A stretch of DNA of 54,266 nucleotides from a virus. Location of the stretch: the IMG/VR virus record IMGVR_UViG_3300010354_007082, positions 1 through 54,266 of that record; one strand, written 5' to 3'. Of this stretch, positions 25,301-40,300 are shown in pieces. A model generated the notes under the pieces. The model was not told where the DNA came from. It saw only the letters and a list, made by a program, of their open reading frames with translations, and ran no database searches. The translations under genes were made by a program, and so were the position numbers. Numbering within the stretch: the first letter of the stretch is position 1; every line of letters begins with the position of its first letter.

Positions 25301-28300
25301 GACCATATCCACTTAAGAATGAATCACCTTGTACTGTATAGATTGGTTCAGGTACATCGTAAGTTGCTTCTTTATCCCATGTAACTCCATTATCACTACT
25401 TGTTAAAATTACATTGTTATCACCAACTACTACCCACTTACTATTAACACTATCATAAATGATACTGTTTAGATTATTTGGAACATTGCTACTTACTATA
25501 CTCCAAGATAATGAATCTGTACTTACTTTAATTAATCCCTCACCCAAATATACATCACCGACTGCTATAAATTTACCATTAGCAAATTGTACACTATTCA
25601 AGTTACTTGTCTGTGGGTACAAGTACATGTACGATGATACAGTAGGACTTGTTAAGAAAGTTACCGCTGTAAGTTGTAATTGTGTACTACTAATGATATT
25701 ACTAATCGTGTATGTTGTAGTAGTGTTGATAACGTCAAACGCACTACTAAATCTCACACTATCGCCAACTTGGAAGCCTGCTGTACTTGTAACATTTAGA
25801 TAGTTACTTGGAACGTTTGTGCTAAACGCAAAAGTTTCATTAACACCATACCAATTTACTAAATCTGTACTACGTGAAATAATACCATTTTGTCCTACAC
25901 CAACTATAACTGTACCGTTACTTGCTAAACTATAGTTAAAATATCTTGAATCTGGGATACTACCACTCCATGTTGTAGCATTTGTACTATATAAAAATAT
26001 TGGGAACGGCTCATACTGTGTTCCAGAAACAACATATGCTGATCCAACTACACCATAATAGTTTGTACTACTTAAAGAAACTTGTTTTGTTTCATTCATT
26101 ACAACAGGAAGTGAGCTAGAAAAGTTTGCTGTAACTGTCCAAGTATTACCGTTTGTACTTGTGTAAACCTCTTCACCTACAGCAACATATTTTCCATTAT
26201 AATACATGATGCTGTTAATTGGTTCTGAAGTTAATGAACTTATATTAGTATTAACATTCCATGTAACACCATCAGTGCTTTCAATGATTGGAGCACTGCT
26301 ATCAGTTGTTGTTATGATATACTTTGTACCTGAATAAACAATATCAGTAAAACCAACATCTATTACAGTAATATTTTCAATATCATACGCAAGTGAATCA
26401 GCACTTCTAAACAATCCTGAATTATTAGCAGTGTTAGTAGTAATTAATATATCTGTTCCATCATTTATAACACTGGTATTTGTATAACCATATGGTATAA
26501 ATTCTTGTCCTTGTAGATTTGTTTCTACTGTAAACTGATATGCTGGATTGAATTGATTTCCATAATATGTTGTGTTTGGATACTCAAGACCTGTCATTAA
26601 CTGTGGTAAATTAATACCTGGCATATTAATAGTTGGGCTGTAATACCCAACAACTCTGTCTAATGCGTTTAGTTTTCTGCTATCACTATTAACAAGTTCC
26701 CATTTTCCAATAACAAATTCATCATCATTATTACTAATCAAGCACTCATAAACATTGTTGTTGTAGCGTACTAAACTTTGATTATACAATAATGGAGCTT
26801 GTTTGTAAGCAATTGATCCAAGCTTACTGATATACATCTCACTATCAGTATCAAAGGTAGTTAATGTTTTAGCTGGTCCACCTGGATAGTCACTTAATCT
26901 AATCAAATAATCAGAAGTAATACTATGAATATAATATGGAACATACTCTAATAAACCACCACCAACATTACCTGAGAAAAATACTTGGTCATATACTTGA
27001 TAGAAACTTGTATTAGGATCTACCAAACGTAGTCTATTTGCTTCACCTGTATCACTAATATATTCAACAGTTTGTGTTGTTAATCCGTTATATGGTATAG
27101 CAATGACTGAAGCTGTTCCTGTACCTGTTCCTATTCCCGTAGCAACAAATTGTCCACCTTCAACAGCAGTACCAATATATCCTATGCTATTCCAATTAGT
27201 TGAACCCAAGCTTACGATTGTGTATAACTGTCCAATTGTAAATGATCCTGCTACTTCGATTGTTTGTCCAACAACTGGTATAGTCAACAACGGATCACTA
27301 TATAATGCTAATTGATTAGCTCCTATTGTTTTAACATAATAATTATTGCTGATTGTAGGAGGTGTGCCTGAAACAATTACGTTTGTAATTGCACCAAAAC
27401 TGTCTACATTACTAACATATATCGTACAATCATTATCAGGGCTTATTCCGCCCATAGCAGTACCTGAGATTGTCAATAAATTACTTTCAGTATAACCTGA
27501 TCCCTGATTTGTAATTATTACACGATATCCACCTAATATTGAACTTAAACTAAACTGTGGTATACCTAGTGTAGCAGTATTTTGACCTATAGTTTGTGGA
27601 CCTAAAGCTTGTGATAATGACACACTTGTGCCTGCTCTACTCGTAGATACTTTGATAAATTGTTCACCAACACCACGCATAATCCCTGTATCATTAGTAA
27701 CAGTAACAGCAGGTCCACCTTCAGTAGCACTAATTGTAAAGCTATTATTGCCTGGTGTATAACTTATTGAATTAACAAAATACTCAACACCTACACTAAC
27801 ACCACCTAAGCCTTCTTCACTGAATACTATTGGCATTCCTACATACAAATCTTCTGCTGTAATACATGACAGTGTATTTGGAGCAACTGTTTGCGTAACA
27901 TCAACTTTAAGACTTGGCGTTGTCAATCCAGTTTGTGGATTAACATAACCACTATAATCTATAATATAATATGTTACTCCAGTGCTAAGTCCACCTATAC
28001 TTGAACCAGTTAATCTTAATGGCATATTAATATAAACATAGTCAGTAGCATCAATGCTAGGACTTGGTTTTCCTAATGCGATTTTATTAACTGTACTGTC
28101 TGGTGAACCAATTGTAGCATTTATTGTTCTACCCCAAAGTTCAGTGTTTGTAGCTGTTAAGTTTGGATATTGCTTAGTGCTCGGATATAAAGTAAATTCT
28201 TGACCATTGACGATGCCAGGACTGATTGGTAGTGCTACCATCATAGTCATATTTCCTGTACCATTTGGTAATGTATCAATTAAACTTTGGTCATAACAAT

Positions 28301-31300
28301 AACCTGTACCTTGTTGGTTAGTTAATGTCAAATCACCAGCACCTGGACTTGTACTAATCTTTAATTGTGTACTACTAACAATAGCACTGATATAATAAAA
28401 CGTACCACTTGAAATACCACCGAATGTTGTTGTACTTGCGGTGCCATTACCCTGTGTTGCTGTACCTGAACCTGAACCTGCCCCAGTAGCTATAAATTTC
28501 ACACCAACTGTGTTGCTGATAGCACCTACTAATGTAAAATCAGTGCTACCTACAGATTTAATTGTGTATAACAGTCCTGGTATAAACCCACCTGCTAAAA
28601 CTGTGCCTGAGGCTGTAGCTACAAACTTTTGTCCTACTGTATTAAATGGGCTACCTAATAATGTAAAGTCAGTTGTACCCAATGATAATATTGTATACGT
28701 TTGACCAACAACAAAATTACCTGAAGTGAATACGAAGTTAGTAAACACCACTGGATCATTAAAACTAAATCCATCAGTATTGTTTACAGTAATTATGTTT
28801 GTAGAACTTGTGGTTTGTGAAACTGTAGCACGTACTGTATTTTCACTATGACTAATTGTAAATGACTCATCATCAAACACAGCACTTACAAAGTAGTTTT
28901 CGTTAGGTATAATTGAACTAAACTGTGTACCAGTAAACAATAATGATACCCCAGAATATAATGAGTTAGTGCCACCTGTGCCAATTGGTGTAGGTATGCT
29001 ATAAACACGATTATTAATTACTTGTGTAACCTGTTGTATTCTTGGGTAATAAACATCCAACACCGCAGTATCAGTAATTGTGCCAGCGTATGCTTTTGCT
29101 CCAGGTATGACTGGAACACTTGATGTTGTTAATGTAAATGTTGGCCCAAATTGTTCTTCACTTATAGTAAATGTTGTATCACTTACTATACTTGCTACAT
29201 AATATGTTGTATTTGGAACAATACCACCTTGTAATGGGCCTTGGAATATAATCGGCATACCAATCGTAAATCCAAATGTTGACCCTGAAGCAGTACTAAA
29301 TCCTGCTCCATCATCATATGGTAATAGTACAACTGTGTTACTTCCACTATTTGTCCCAACTACTCGTCTTGCGAACTCGCTGTAAGTAATTAATCTATCA
29401 TTAGATACATTATTAATAATAAGTGGAACATCACTTATACTAGAAAAAATATTGTTAATCGGTGGTAGTGTGCTTTCTAGTGTAACACTGCTACTTGCGT
29501 ATGATACTAAACCTGTACTACTAGCAATTTCTCCAGCGTAAAAACTTCCAGATACCCAATCAGTAACCTGCGGTCTGTAACTTGTTCTATCAAATCTTAA
29601 AACAGGACTTAGTTCACGTGTTGGACTTGAAGTTGTTGTTGGTATTACTCTAGCACCCAAATTCAATGTGTTCGTACCTGTACCACTATCATAAAATTCT
29701 ACACGGTGATTATCTAGTGTAGCATCTTCTAATGTTGTATATAAACCAATAATACCACTTGGTTGTATAGCCAGTACATTAATATAATACCATTGATTAT
29801 CAATCAAACCACCTATTTTATTACCCGAAACATTTTTGTACTGTACTAAATCTCCTGTCTGTAAGTCAGGAGCAAAAACACGTATTACACTAAATGAACT
29901 ATTAACATCAGTGCTACTAAATGTTACAACTAAGCTTGGTTCAACATTAATCACAGGAGCTGTCATGTATCCTTGACCTGGATTAATTACATTTACACTC
30001 AACAACACATCATTGTCCATTACAGGCTCTAATTGAATATATTGTCTTGGGGCAGGATAGATACTTGTGTCATATTCGACTGTAATTCTTGGTGGTTCAG
30101 TATAACCACGGCCGCCATATACTACGCTAACCTCAGGTAATTGTAAATATACCATAGTATTAGGTAAGTGTACAGCAATTTCTGTTCCATTTAATCCACG
30201 AACCAATTGACTTACTTTATTACTTGCTGTATCAATTTCATAATATCCAATTTGTTCATTATCAATTTGAATAACACCTGTAGTTGGGAATCCATATACA
30301 TTATCAACATACAAGAATGAACTACTTGTGTCAACATAACTATCTAACAATGTAGCTGGATAGTTGTCAATCGTTGTTAAACTAAGACCTTTATTTTGGA
30401 ACCATTGCTTATATGACACTGTATCCCATATAATGCTTGTAGGTAAGTATTGATTGTTTTGTGTTGGTGTATTATACACTAACATTGGAGTAATGAATTG
30501 TTGTTCACCTACACTGTATTGACTTGGTAAATCAAAATCAGTTACATTACCTTCATAGAATTCTGTACCTGTATATTTCAATAAGAAATCTTTAATTACT
30601 ACATGATATGGCTTAACTTCATTAATATAATTTTCTAAAAATACTTGATTATCTGTTTTGAAATTTTCAAAAGGTAGTAATTCACGTAATGTGTGACTAA
30701 CATCAACTAAGCTAGTCTTATTGAGCCATGGTAAGTAATTTTGTGATTGAATTGTTTCAGCTTGTATAAAGTCAAACAATAATATCAGTGATTTATTTCT
30801 GAAAATTAACAAATCTTCAGTATAAATTTGTTCACATAATGCTCTAATAATAAAATATGTTTCACGTGATGGATACTCATCAAAATCATCTACGTCAAAG
30901 AAGTTATCACCAAATCCTATTCTACCAGCTGGATAATCATATAAGTATTCACTAAACTCAATTGTTCCATTTTGTAATCCAATACGTCTCCAATTTGGAT
31001 TACTTGCTCTAGTGATAGCTTCAGGGCTACTACAAATATATGATTCAACTTCATTTAATGTAGCAAGACCATTTACTAAAACATTAACCCAATAATCAAG
31101 TCCTGCTTGTTCAGCATAACGCCCCAAACATGTTAGATAAACTTCGTTGATAATTGTAGCATATGTTGTAGCATTAGCTCCTGATATAGTTGTTGAAAGT
31201 TCTGTACCAACACTAAGATTAGGTTCGTAAATATAAAACTCTTGACTACCAACGTTTTGTCCTACTAACACAATTGTTCCACGTGGCACACTTAATGTAG

Positions 31301-34300
31301 CTAAATCAGCATAGTTTGATACTTGATATGCTGCTTTTGTATTATCATCATAACCAGGTGCCCACCAATTGATAGTAGTCCAATAATTAGTTACATCATA
31401 AGGAGTTCTACGTCCTTCAATTAATGCTTCAGGACTACTGCAAATTAAACCACGAACTTCGTCAAGTGTTAATGTATTGCTAACTAAAATTTCTACCCAA
31501 AAATCTAAACCACCTTGATCAGCATAACGTCCTAGACATTCTACGTAAATGTTATTAACTAAATCAGCATAATAATCAGCCAATGTATTGTTTACTGTAG
31601 TAGTTAATTTTGTACCCAAGCTAAATGATCTGTAAAGTAAACTTAGATCAGGCTTGATTTCCATTATTGGAAATTGCTTAACCACAGTGTTCGCATACTG
31701 TATATAATTTTTCAGTGCTAATAATCTGTCATAGAAAAAGCTTTGTCTTGGTCTTACTTCAATACCTGACTGTACAGCAGGAGGTAAGTAAAAATCAGGA
31801 ACAACTTGGTCATTGCTATCTACACCACTTAAGCTTGCTAATAATCTAGCGTATAAACCAGTTGGTTCTTGGTCGTAAATAGGAACCTGTGTGCCAGTAA
31901 CAATTTCAGGGACACCTGGTAAAAAGTCATCAGCAAAATTACTACGTACTAAAGTATATTCACTATGTGGGATATCACTACTACGTCCTGTAGTATATCC
32001 AACATGTAATATACTGTTTACACCATTTAAATATTGTTGAATGTTATACAATCCAAATGTATTTGGTAATAATGGTTCAAAATAACTAATACCAGATTGT
32101 AAAGGATTTTGTATATAACTAGCAACTACTGAATCAGCAAGCGTCTTATTAGTTTGTGTGAAGATTATATTTGTGTCTCTTACCCAAAAGTAATAAGTGT
32201 CTCCTAATTGATTAGCAGCATTTAGTGTTGGCTCAATTACATACAATGTAGGATCATAAACAGTGCCTGGACCAACATAAGCATTTGGTGGCACTGTGCT
32301 AGCTACCCAACTATAAACAGCAACATCACTGCCTGGGAAAACAGTACCCCAATATTTGCTATTGTACTTTACATCATTTTGATGGTAATTTACAAAACGA
32401 ACATTATTTGTGTCGAACCATAATTGTCCAACATTTTGTGGGCCCCACACCATTCCGTTAATTTCACTATCTGGGCTATTATACTTTGCTGGATCAATGT
32501 TAGATATATAATCTAAGTTTTGTCTAGCAGCACCTAAAATCTTACCTTGTAATGGATCAATATAATCTAAATTAACAAGTGTATTATTGGTTGTCACATC
32601 ATAGATTTGTATATTTTGTATGCGTTCTATATCAACAACTTGACTTGATGAACGATATACTGCCCAATCTTTTACTCCAACACTATTATTAAAGATGTTA
32701 ACTTTACCATCTACTGATCCTGAACTAAAGTTTGGACTACCAACAATCACACTATATTCATTGAAGTCAACACTACTTCCATATCTTGGGCTTGGGCCAA
32801 AACTTGAACTGGTATCATTAACACTTTGTGCGTATACAAAATTACCTGGATTACTTAAACTTTCATTGTAAGCTGGTAAGTAATCATACATATAAACAGC
32901 CCCAGCATTAGGATAATCATCAACAAATTGTGTTGCGTTGTTATCAAACACTGTGTCATTTTCAAAGTTTTCATCATCGGTAAAATCAAATGATGTGAAA
33001 ATATAACGTGTTCCTACTGGAGCACCAATCACTACACTATCAAAATCATTAAATTTAATACTACTACCAAATTGTGTAGCACCTACTGGATGTGGGCAAA
33101 GAATGATTTGCGTTTGATTATAAATGTTTATACCCAATTCATTCAATGTTGTCACAGCATTATCATATACTGTAAGTAGTAATTTTTCATTTGGTACTGC
33201 TAAATTACTATCAATTATACCAATCATTAACATTCCATTATTAGCAACTGCTTGAATGTTTGGTAATTGTAAACTATTAATAATGTTTGCTACATCACTA
33301 GCATTTAAGTTAGGTCCAGTTGGAGCTGGAATTATAACTTCAAATCCATTTAAATAAATCTTGCGTTGGGCAGATACGCTTACTGTGTTTGTACCAATAA
33401 TTAATCCATACTTTCCGCCTGCGTTTGTATAACGATATACGCTGCCTTCTTGAGTTTGGTTGTTTAAATCATATGGGGCACCAATTAATAATTCACTACC
33501 ATATCGTGTGGTGTCAACACTATAACCATAACTACTTCCTATTGTTGGTGTATTTGATGGTTCTAATGTTTGAATTAAGTTTAATTTACTATCACCCACA
33601 CTTAACAAATCGCCTGCCAACAAAGGAGCAGTAAATACAAACTTATCATCAACAACACCATAATCACTATTTTGTACAACTACACCATTCTTAACAACTT
33701 GTAAATCATTTGTTTGGAAGTATGCGTATGGTAAAGTAGCAAATATAGCACTGTCAATATTTAAAACTGTTGAACTGTTTCTATCTTCTTTGATTGTAAT
33801 TGTGAAAGTAGTGTTTATTATTGCTTCTTCAATCGTATAAACAAAATAAACTTTATATTGTTGTACTAAACTATCTAATAAATTGCCCTTGAATATAACA
33901 GGTTGTAGTGGTCTATAGACTTTACCTGTGCCTGTACCAACACTAGTAGCAGTGAATGTTACACCAACTGTGTTTGAACTTGCTCCAATACTAGTAAATG
34001 ATGTGCTACCAACACTTAGGATTTTATAATCAAGACCAGGTACAATACTTGTTGCTGGAATAATTACATCTGCTGTATAGTTACAAAGTATTTTATCGTT
34101 GATACCAGTTGTGCTTATAACAGTTGTACTAGCTTGATTTGGTGTCCAGCCTAAACTAAACTGTTGATATCCAAATAATATAGAATTATATTGTACTTCG
34201 TATTGTTGTGTAGTTCTGTTATAAACATAACTTCTACCAGTATTATTAGTGTTTATGTCAAAATCATAGCTAGGAGCACCTACTATTAATGTGTCACCAT

Positions 34301-37300
34301 TATAATCAGTTACTACACTATATCCAAAATCTATTTGATTTGTTGGAGCTACAACATATCCATTATTGTATGGGCTTAATCTATAAGTAATTTGATTTGC
34401 TGTACCTGTACCTGTACCAACTCCTGTCGCTACAAACGTTATTCCAACTAAATTGTCTGTACTACCAATCGTTGTAAAGTCAGTTGTGCCAACACTAGTA
34501 ATTGTGTAAACTTGTCCTGGTACAAAATATCCAGCAGCTAGTGGAACATTTTCTTTAACATAAACATATACTCTATCATTTGTTCCACTATTGTAAATTT
34601 CACTTATATATAAATAATTACCATCACGACTAAAATCAATACTACTACCAAAATTACTTGAACTACCTGGGTTTAGTATTGTTTGTATTTCTATTAAGTT
34701 ATTGGTTGTTTCACTATTAGTGTTAGTAACATAGATATAAACTTTTGGTGAGCCACTACTTGGTTCACTTACAGCAATAAAGTTGTTATGATATGTAATA
34801 CTTGTACCATAACTTGTACCTTCTGTAATTGTTTCAGTAAGTTCTAGTTCATTTGTAAATGTGTTTAAAGTATAACGATAAAGTTTACCATCTAAACTGT
34901 CCCCAACCAAATAACCAAAACTATTGTCATAAGCAACACTAGTTCCATAATTAGTTGTGTTTGGCTCGTTAAATGAATTTGTACCGTTGTAATTTAAAGA
35001 TTTACGATATACTGCCCAACCACCATTAGTATCAGTTTCTACCCAAGCTTTATTTTTAACAAACTCACTTGTTAATAAATCTAAGTTTATGATATCACTA
35101 GGATTTTGTACCTTATGTGAGGTAAATTTTAATACAATACCCTGACCTGTTAAAACATTATTATTAACATCAAGTGTAAGATTGATAATAACTTCATATG
35201 GATTAACTACAGTAGTAACAAAATAATACCCATTAGCAGCACCGTCAAAATTAATGATACTGATAGGATCAAGTCTTGATAAGTTGTGAACATTAGCAAA
35301 ACGTATTGTAGTGCTACCGTTTAAGTTACCACGCATTGTTACTACACGTCCAATTGACTGCCAGCCATAAACTTGCCAATCACTTAAGAAGTTAGCTAAC
35401 CAAACATAATCACCTACATAAAAATCAGTGATTGGAACAACTACGTTATCAGTATTAACAGCGTTTGGTAAGTCACCATAAAAGTAACTTGACATTTTAA
35501 CATCATTAAAGTTTACAAATCCAGCAGTTGGATATAACTCACTAGGCGTGTAACTTTCAATTGTTGGCAATACATTAATATTAGTAATTGGTGTAATATA
35601 GTTATAAATTTGATACAACGGTACGTATTGTTGTGCTCCAATTGTTGGAACACCATTAGTCAAACTTAATATACTAGGATTACCTGTTAACAAACTTTCA
35701 CTAAGTCTTACTTCAAAAAAGTTATCATTTAATGTGCCACCAAAATCAGCAGTCTTAATTGCCCAATTTTCATAAACATCATAATTAATACCACCTTGCG
35801 GTAATTGTGCCCCACGGAATGTATCTACACTTAATCTGCTACCCTTATTACGTATAAAGTTTTTATATACCTGTACTTGTGCTGTATCTGTCAAATCAAT
35901 CGTTGACAAATAATCACGTGGTCTATAGCCTATCAAACTATATGCTAATAAATTACTATCTTGTTCTAGGTTAGCTTGGTTGACGTTATAATATAGTGCT
36001 GACTCATAACTGCGTGTGCTACTATTGGGTAATAATCCTTTTTGTATTTCATTATAATCTGTTTCTTTCCAACCTAACTCATCAAATATTGCGCTCGGTT
36101 GTAGTTTCTTTAATGCTGTCCAATATTTGTTTTTATACTTGACTATCTCGCCTTTTGTATAAGCTTTGGTTTTGTCCCATTCTGTTATATTATCTTGGTT
36201 AAGTATAAATCCACTAGCAGTAACAGTGCCGTTCCAAGCTGCTGTTTTTACACCTTTTAATAAGATTCTATCTTGTCTTAGTCCTGTTACAAGATTGTAT
36301 ATAACATCATCAAATAATGTAATATTATCAAATACAACACCATGCTCAAAATTACTTACATTAAATTGTGCGTAACTAATCGCATCACCGCGATTTAATG
36401 GCTTGACTATAAACTCTGTTTGGTCACGTTCAATACTTAAATCATTTAATTGTATTGGATATAAGTTTTGATTTAGTACAAAATTAGTACGCTGAATAGT
36501 TAATGGTTGTACTATATTACTATCTTTATTAAAGTATAACTTGTTAGCAGCAGCATTAATAGTAATAATGTTACCTAACTCCCAACCTGTTTGTGACCAA
36601 TATAAAAACTCACCAATTAATTGTCTAACATTAATTTCTAAACCGTTTTCAATTTCATCAAACAATAAACCTTGATATTGTAAATATGCTCCGTAACTAG
36701 CTAAAAATTGTGATAATTCTTGTACTGTATTGAAAACTGTTCCATATGGAACAATTGATGTATTATTACTATAATCATTTGCTACTCTTACAGAAACATT
36801 TTCAACAGTAATACTATCAACATTACCATTGTTGATTGGATTTAATATTGTAAAATAAGCAATGTTTTGTGAATTACCATATACTGCGTATCCATTGTTA
36901 ACAATTTGTACAACTACGGAACTATAAACAATTCTGTTGAATGGTTGATTTTCATACAATAATAATGCGTAGCTTTCATCAGGTATTAGTAATGAAGCAT
37001 TAACACTATTTGGTGTTCCCTTCTCAACAAAAAACTTTAAGAAAGTTTTATCACTATACCCTGCTAATCTATAAACCAAACGTACATCTAAGTTTTTCAA
37101 TAAATTAGTTATGTTTGTGGTAGCATTGATACCTACCTGTTTTTCATAATCTACAATCCAATTGATGTAACTTGTTTTAGCAACCCCGTTGCCATATATT
37201 TGTACATCACTTAGTACAAGATGACTACGTTCATTAACAAGATATTGGTTAAATTCTTCAACGTATTTGTAGTTGTCTAAATCTATACCAAGATTAAAAA

Positions 37301-40300
37301 ATTCTGCAGGTTTGGTTAGTGCGAATATACGCATTAAATCAAATGGCCAAGTAGAACTTTTTCTATAACTGTACTCAACAGGGGCAACATCGCCCACTTT
37401 CCATTCACGTTTAAATAAACTTTCAGTAAAATTACCTACTACAGAACTTAAAGGACTTAATAAATTACCAGCACTATCTACAGGAATTATATCAAGTAAG
37501 TTTGGTCTGATTGCTTGTTGTACAACATATGGATTACCATTGTTCCAAACTATACCTTGTGCCAAATCATTCCATAATACAAAGTTATCACTTGTATATG
37601 GGCTTGGACCATATCTAGTTTCCCACCAACTTGGTTTACTTGTTAGTCCTAACATTTCCCATGGTGTTGTGTTTGGTGTACTTGTGTCGTAGAAGTATAA
37701 ATTAATACCACGCCAAAACCCTTGGAAAATCTCATCATCATTTATTTTATTACCACTTTGCCAATAGTTGTATGAGAATTCATTATTAGCATTATATAGT
37801 TGTGTCTTATACTCTAATCTATTTGCTCCTACCCAATTTAAAAACATTTCACTATAAATTGTTAAGAAGTCATTTACGCTTAATGTAGTGTCTCTAAAGA
37901 ATCCAGGTAGTATTTCATAATCACGTAATAGTACTTCGGTTGAAAGTTTTAAATTGTTATAAACACGTTTTTCAAATTCTAGCAATGCTTGGTCACGAAA
38001 ATCTACAAGTGAATCAATTGCGTCATTATAAGTCCCATATAATTTATTATATGAACCATCGTGTCCTAATATAAAATAAGTTGGGGTTTGATAACTACTG
38101 TCTAAAATAACTTTTGGTTCAAAGCTTGGATACAATCCCAACTTAGTTGGTGTATTGGGAACATAACTACCATATGTCTGATTATATTCTTTAACAGTTA
38201 CTACATCACCTTGTAATAAATCAAATGTTACAGTTAAGCTTGGACTATCAGTGCTGATTGTATAGTCAAGACCCTTTACTAACTGCTTTTCAACTGTTAA
38301 GCCGGATTGTGTACGGAATACATAAACTAAAACACCATCATAATTTGCTGATGTAAAATTATATACTTTTGATAATGGAAAAATACTTGTATCAAAATCA
38401 TTATTGAATGTATATTGATTTGTTATATAAGCATTTTTATTTGGTATCATGTCACTCCAAAAGAATGACTGTGTATCTGTTTTATTACCATTTATAACAT
38501 CTAATGCGTTATCAAGTACACTACTAGGTGTGTATGTTTGATTCATTGTTATTTGTGCTACAGTATCAACTAACAATGTTTTAAATGTAATATATTGTCT
38601 ACTATTGTATAATAATGCGTCAAATAGATTATGGTTCTGTAGTCTTAAGAAACTACCCACACTTGCTAATGAACTACTATTTTGTATAATACTTGTCCCG
38701 TATGGTACTAAGTTACCTAAATCACGGAAGTTATTAGCTCCAAACAGTTGACCTGTTATGTTAGGAGTATTATAAAAAATACTTTGATATTGTGAACGAA
38801 TATCACCAATATTAACCGTAGTAATATCTGTATTAAATGGGTTATTACTTAAATTAATTGGAATAGTATAATAAGCATTTTCACTTACTACATTACTCAA
38901 TAATAAAACTTGTACTTTTGTATTAGTAGCACTATTAACGATTAATTGAATAGTGGTTGAACTAGTATTTGTTGTAACTGTGTAACTATTTGGTAATTGA
39001 AATTCATTATTAATAAAAACTTTTACACTTGGGAAAGGTGTGTTTTTCCAACTTGGGTCTAATGCTTCAGGACTACTACAAATTAATGTTTCAACCTCAA
39101 CGATTGTTAATGTATTGTTGACTAATAATTCTACCCAATAATCTAGTCCTGATTGTTCAGCATAACGACCTAAACAGTTAAGATAAATGTCATTAACTTG
39201 AATAGCATATTGCCCTGCTCCTTCTCCAACAACTTTTGTTTTTAACTCTATACCACTATATGCGTTTAATGGAACATCACAAACAAATGAACTTGTTGGT
39301 CTTGTTACATCAAAATCAAATTCAAAAACTTGATATTGAACACTGTCGCCTACACTGGTTTGCCAACCTAATTGTCTAGTAAAATCAGTACGTGTTGAAT
39401 AATTAAGTACATATCCAGTGTTAACATTTGTAGTAATTGGGTTTGTGTTAATAACATAATTAAACGTGTCACTGTTTAAAGAAACATCAAAACTAATATC
39501 ACCAACATTATCAATACTACTATAGCGAATAGGGAATCCTAATATTGGATCATCAACTCCAACATCAACACCATAATTAAAAAGTTTACACCCTACAAAA
39601 CTTGAACCAGGATAAAATTCAGTATTGCTAAAACTTATTCCAGCATTATCAAATACGTCAAACAATGGAGCTTGATTGATACTTGATTTTTCTTGTGCTA
39701 CTAGATATTCTGTACCTTGTAAATAAAACGTTCTACCTGTATACAATGCTCCACGGGTAGCAGTAAATTGATTATCCTCTAAAATTTGTCCATTAGGAAC
39801 TTCAGTCAATGTTATTACAGGAGGAATAGATGTATCAACAGTCTCAAAGTTGACTACATAAATTTTTGTTTTAGTTTCAGTGTTGCTATCATTTACAAAT
39901 ACAATTTTAGCTCCATCAAATAACTGATATGAACTTAATGGATCATCAGTGGCTACAAATTGAACATTTGTCTTTGTTGTGAAAGTTGCTGCTGAACTCC
40001 AAGAAACTGTAATCGTTAATGTGGTTGTACCTGTAATACTTGTAATTGTAGCATTATTTGGAATAACACTAACTGTTGGTGTTTGATAGATATCTTTAAT
40101 ATACTGACCAACAGCAAATGTACCAGTCACATTGTTTTTGTCAATTGTAATTGTTGTTGATGTACCTGCTACAACACCATTAATTGTTCCACTATATGTT
40201 GTGTAAACATTAGTATCAGGATAATAGTTATATTGACCAGCAACATAACTCAATGCGTCACCAGTTCTTGCGTCAACAAAGTCTACTAAACCTTTGCTTA

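Noticed and set aside
28441-28704. Plus-strand frames rich in Pro/Val inside the giant gene (also near 27103 and 23359)
   Set aside because: They are antisense images of the repeated DFT-x-IG module and lack ribosome sites.
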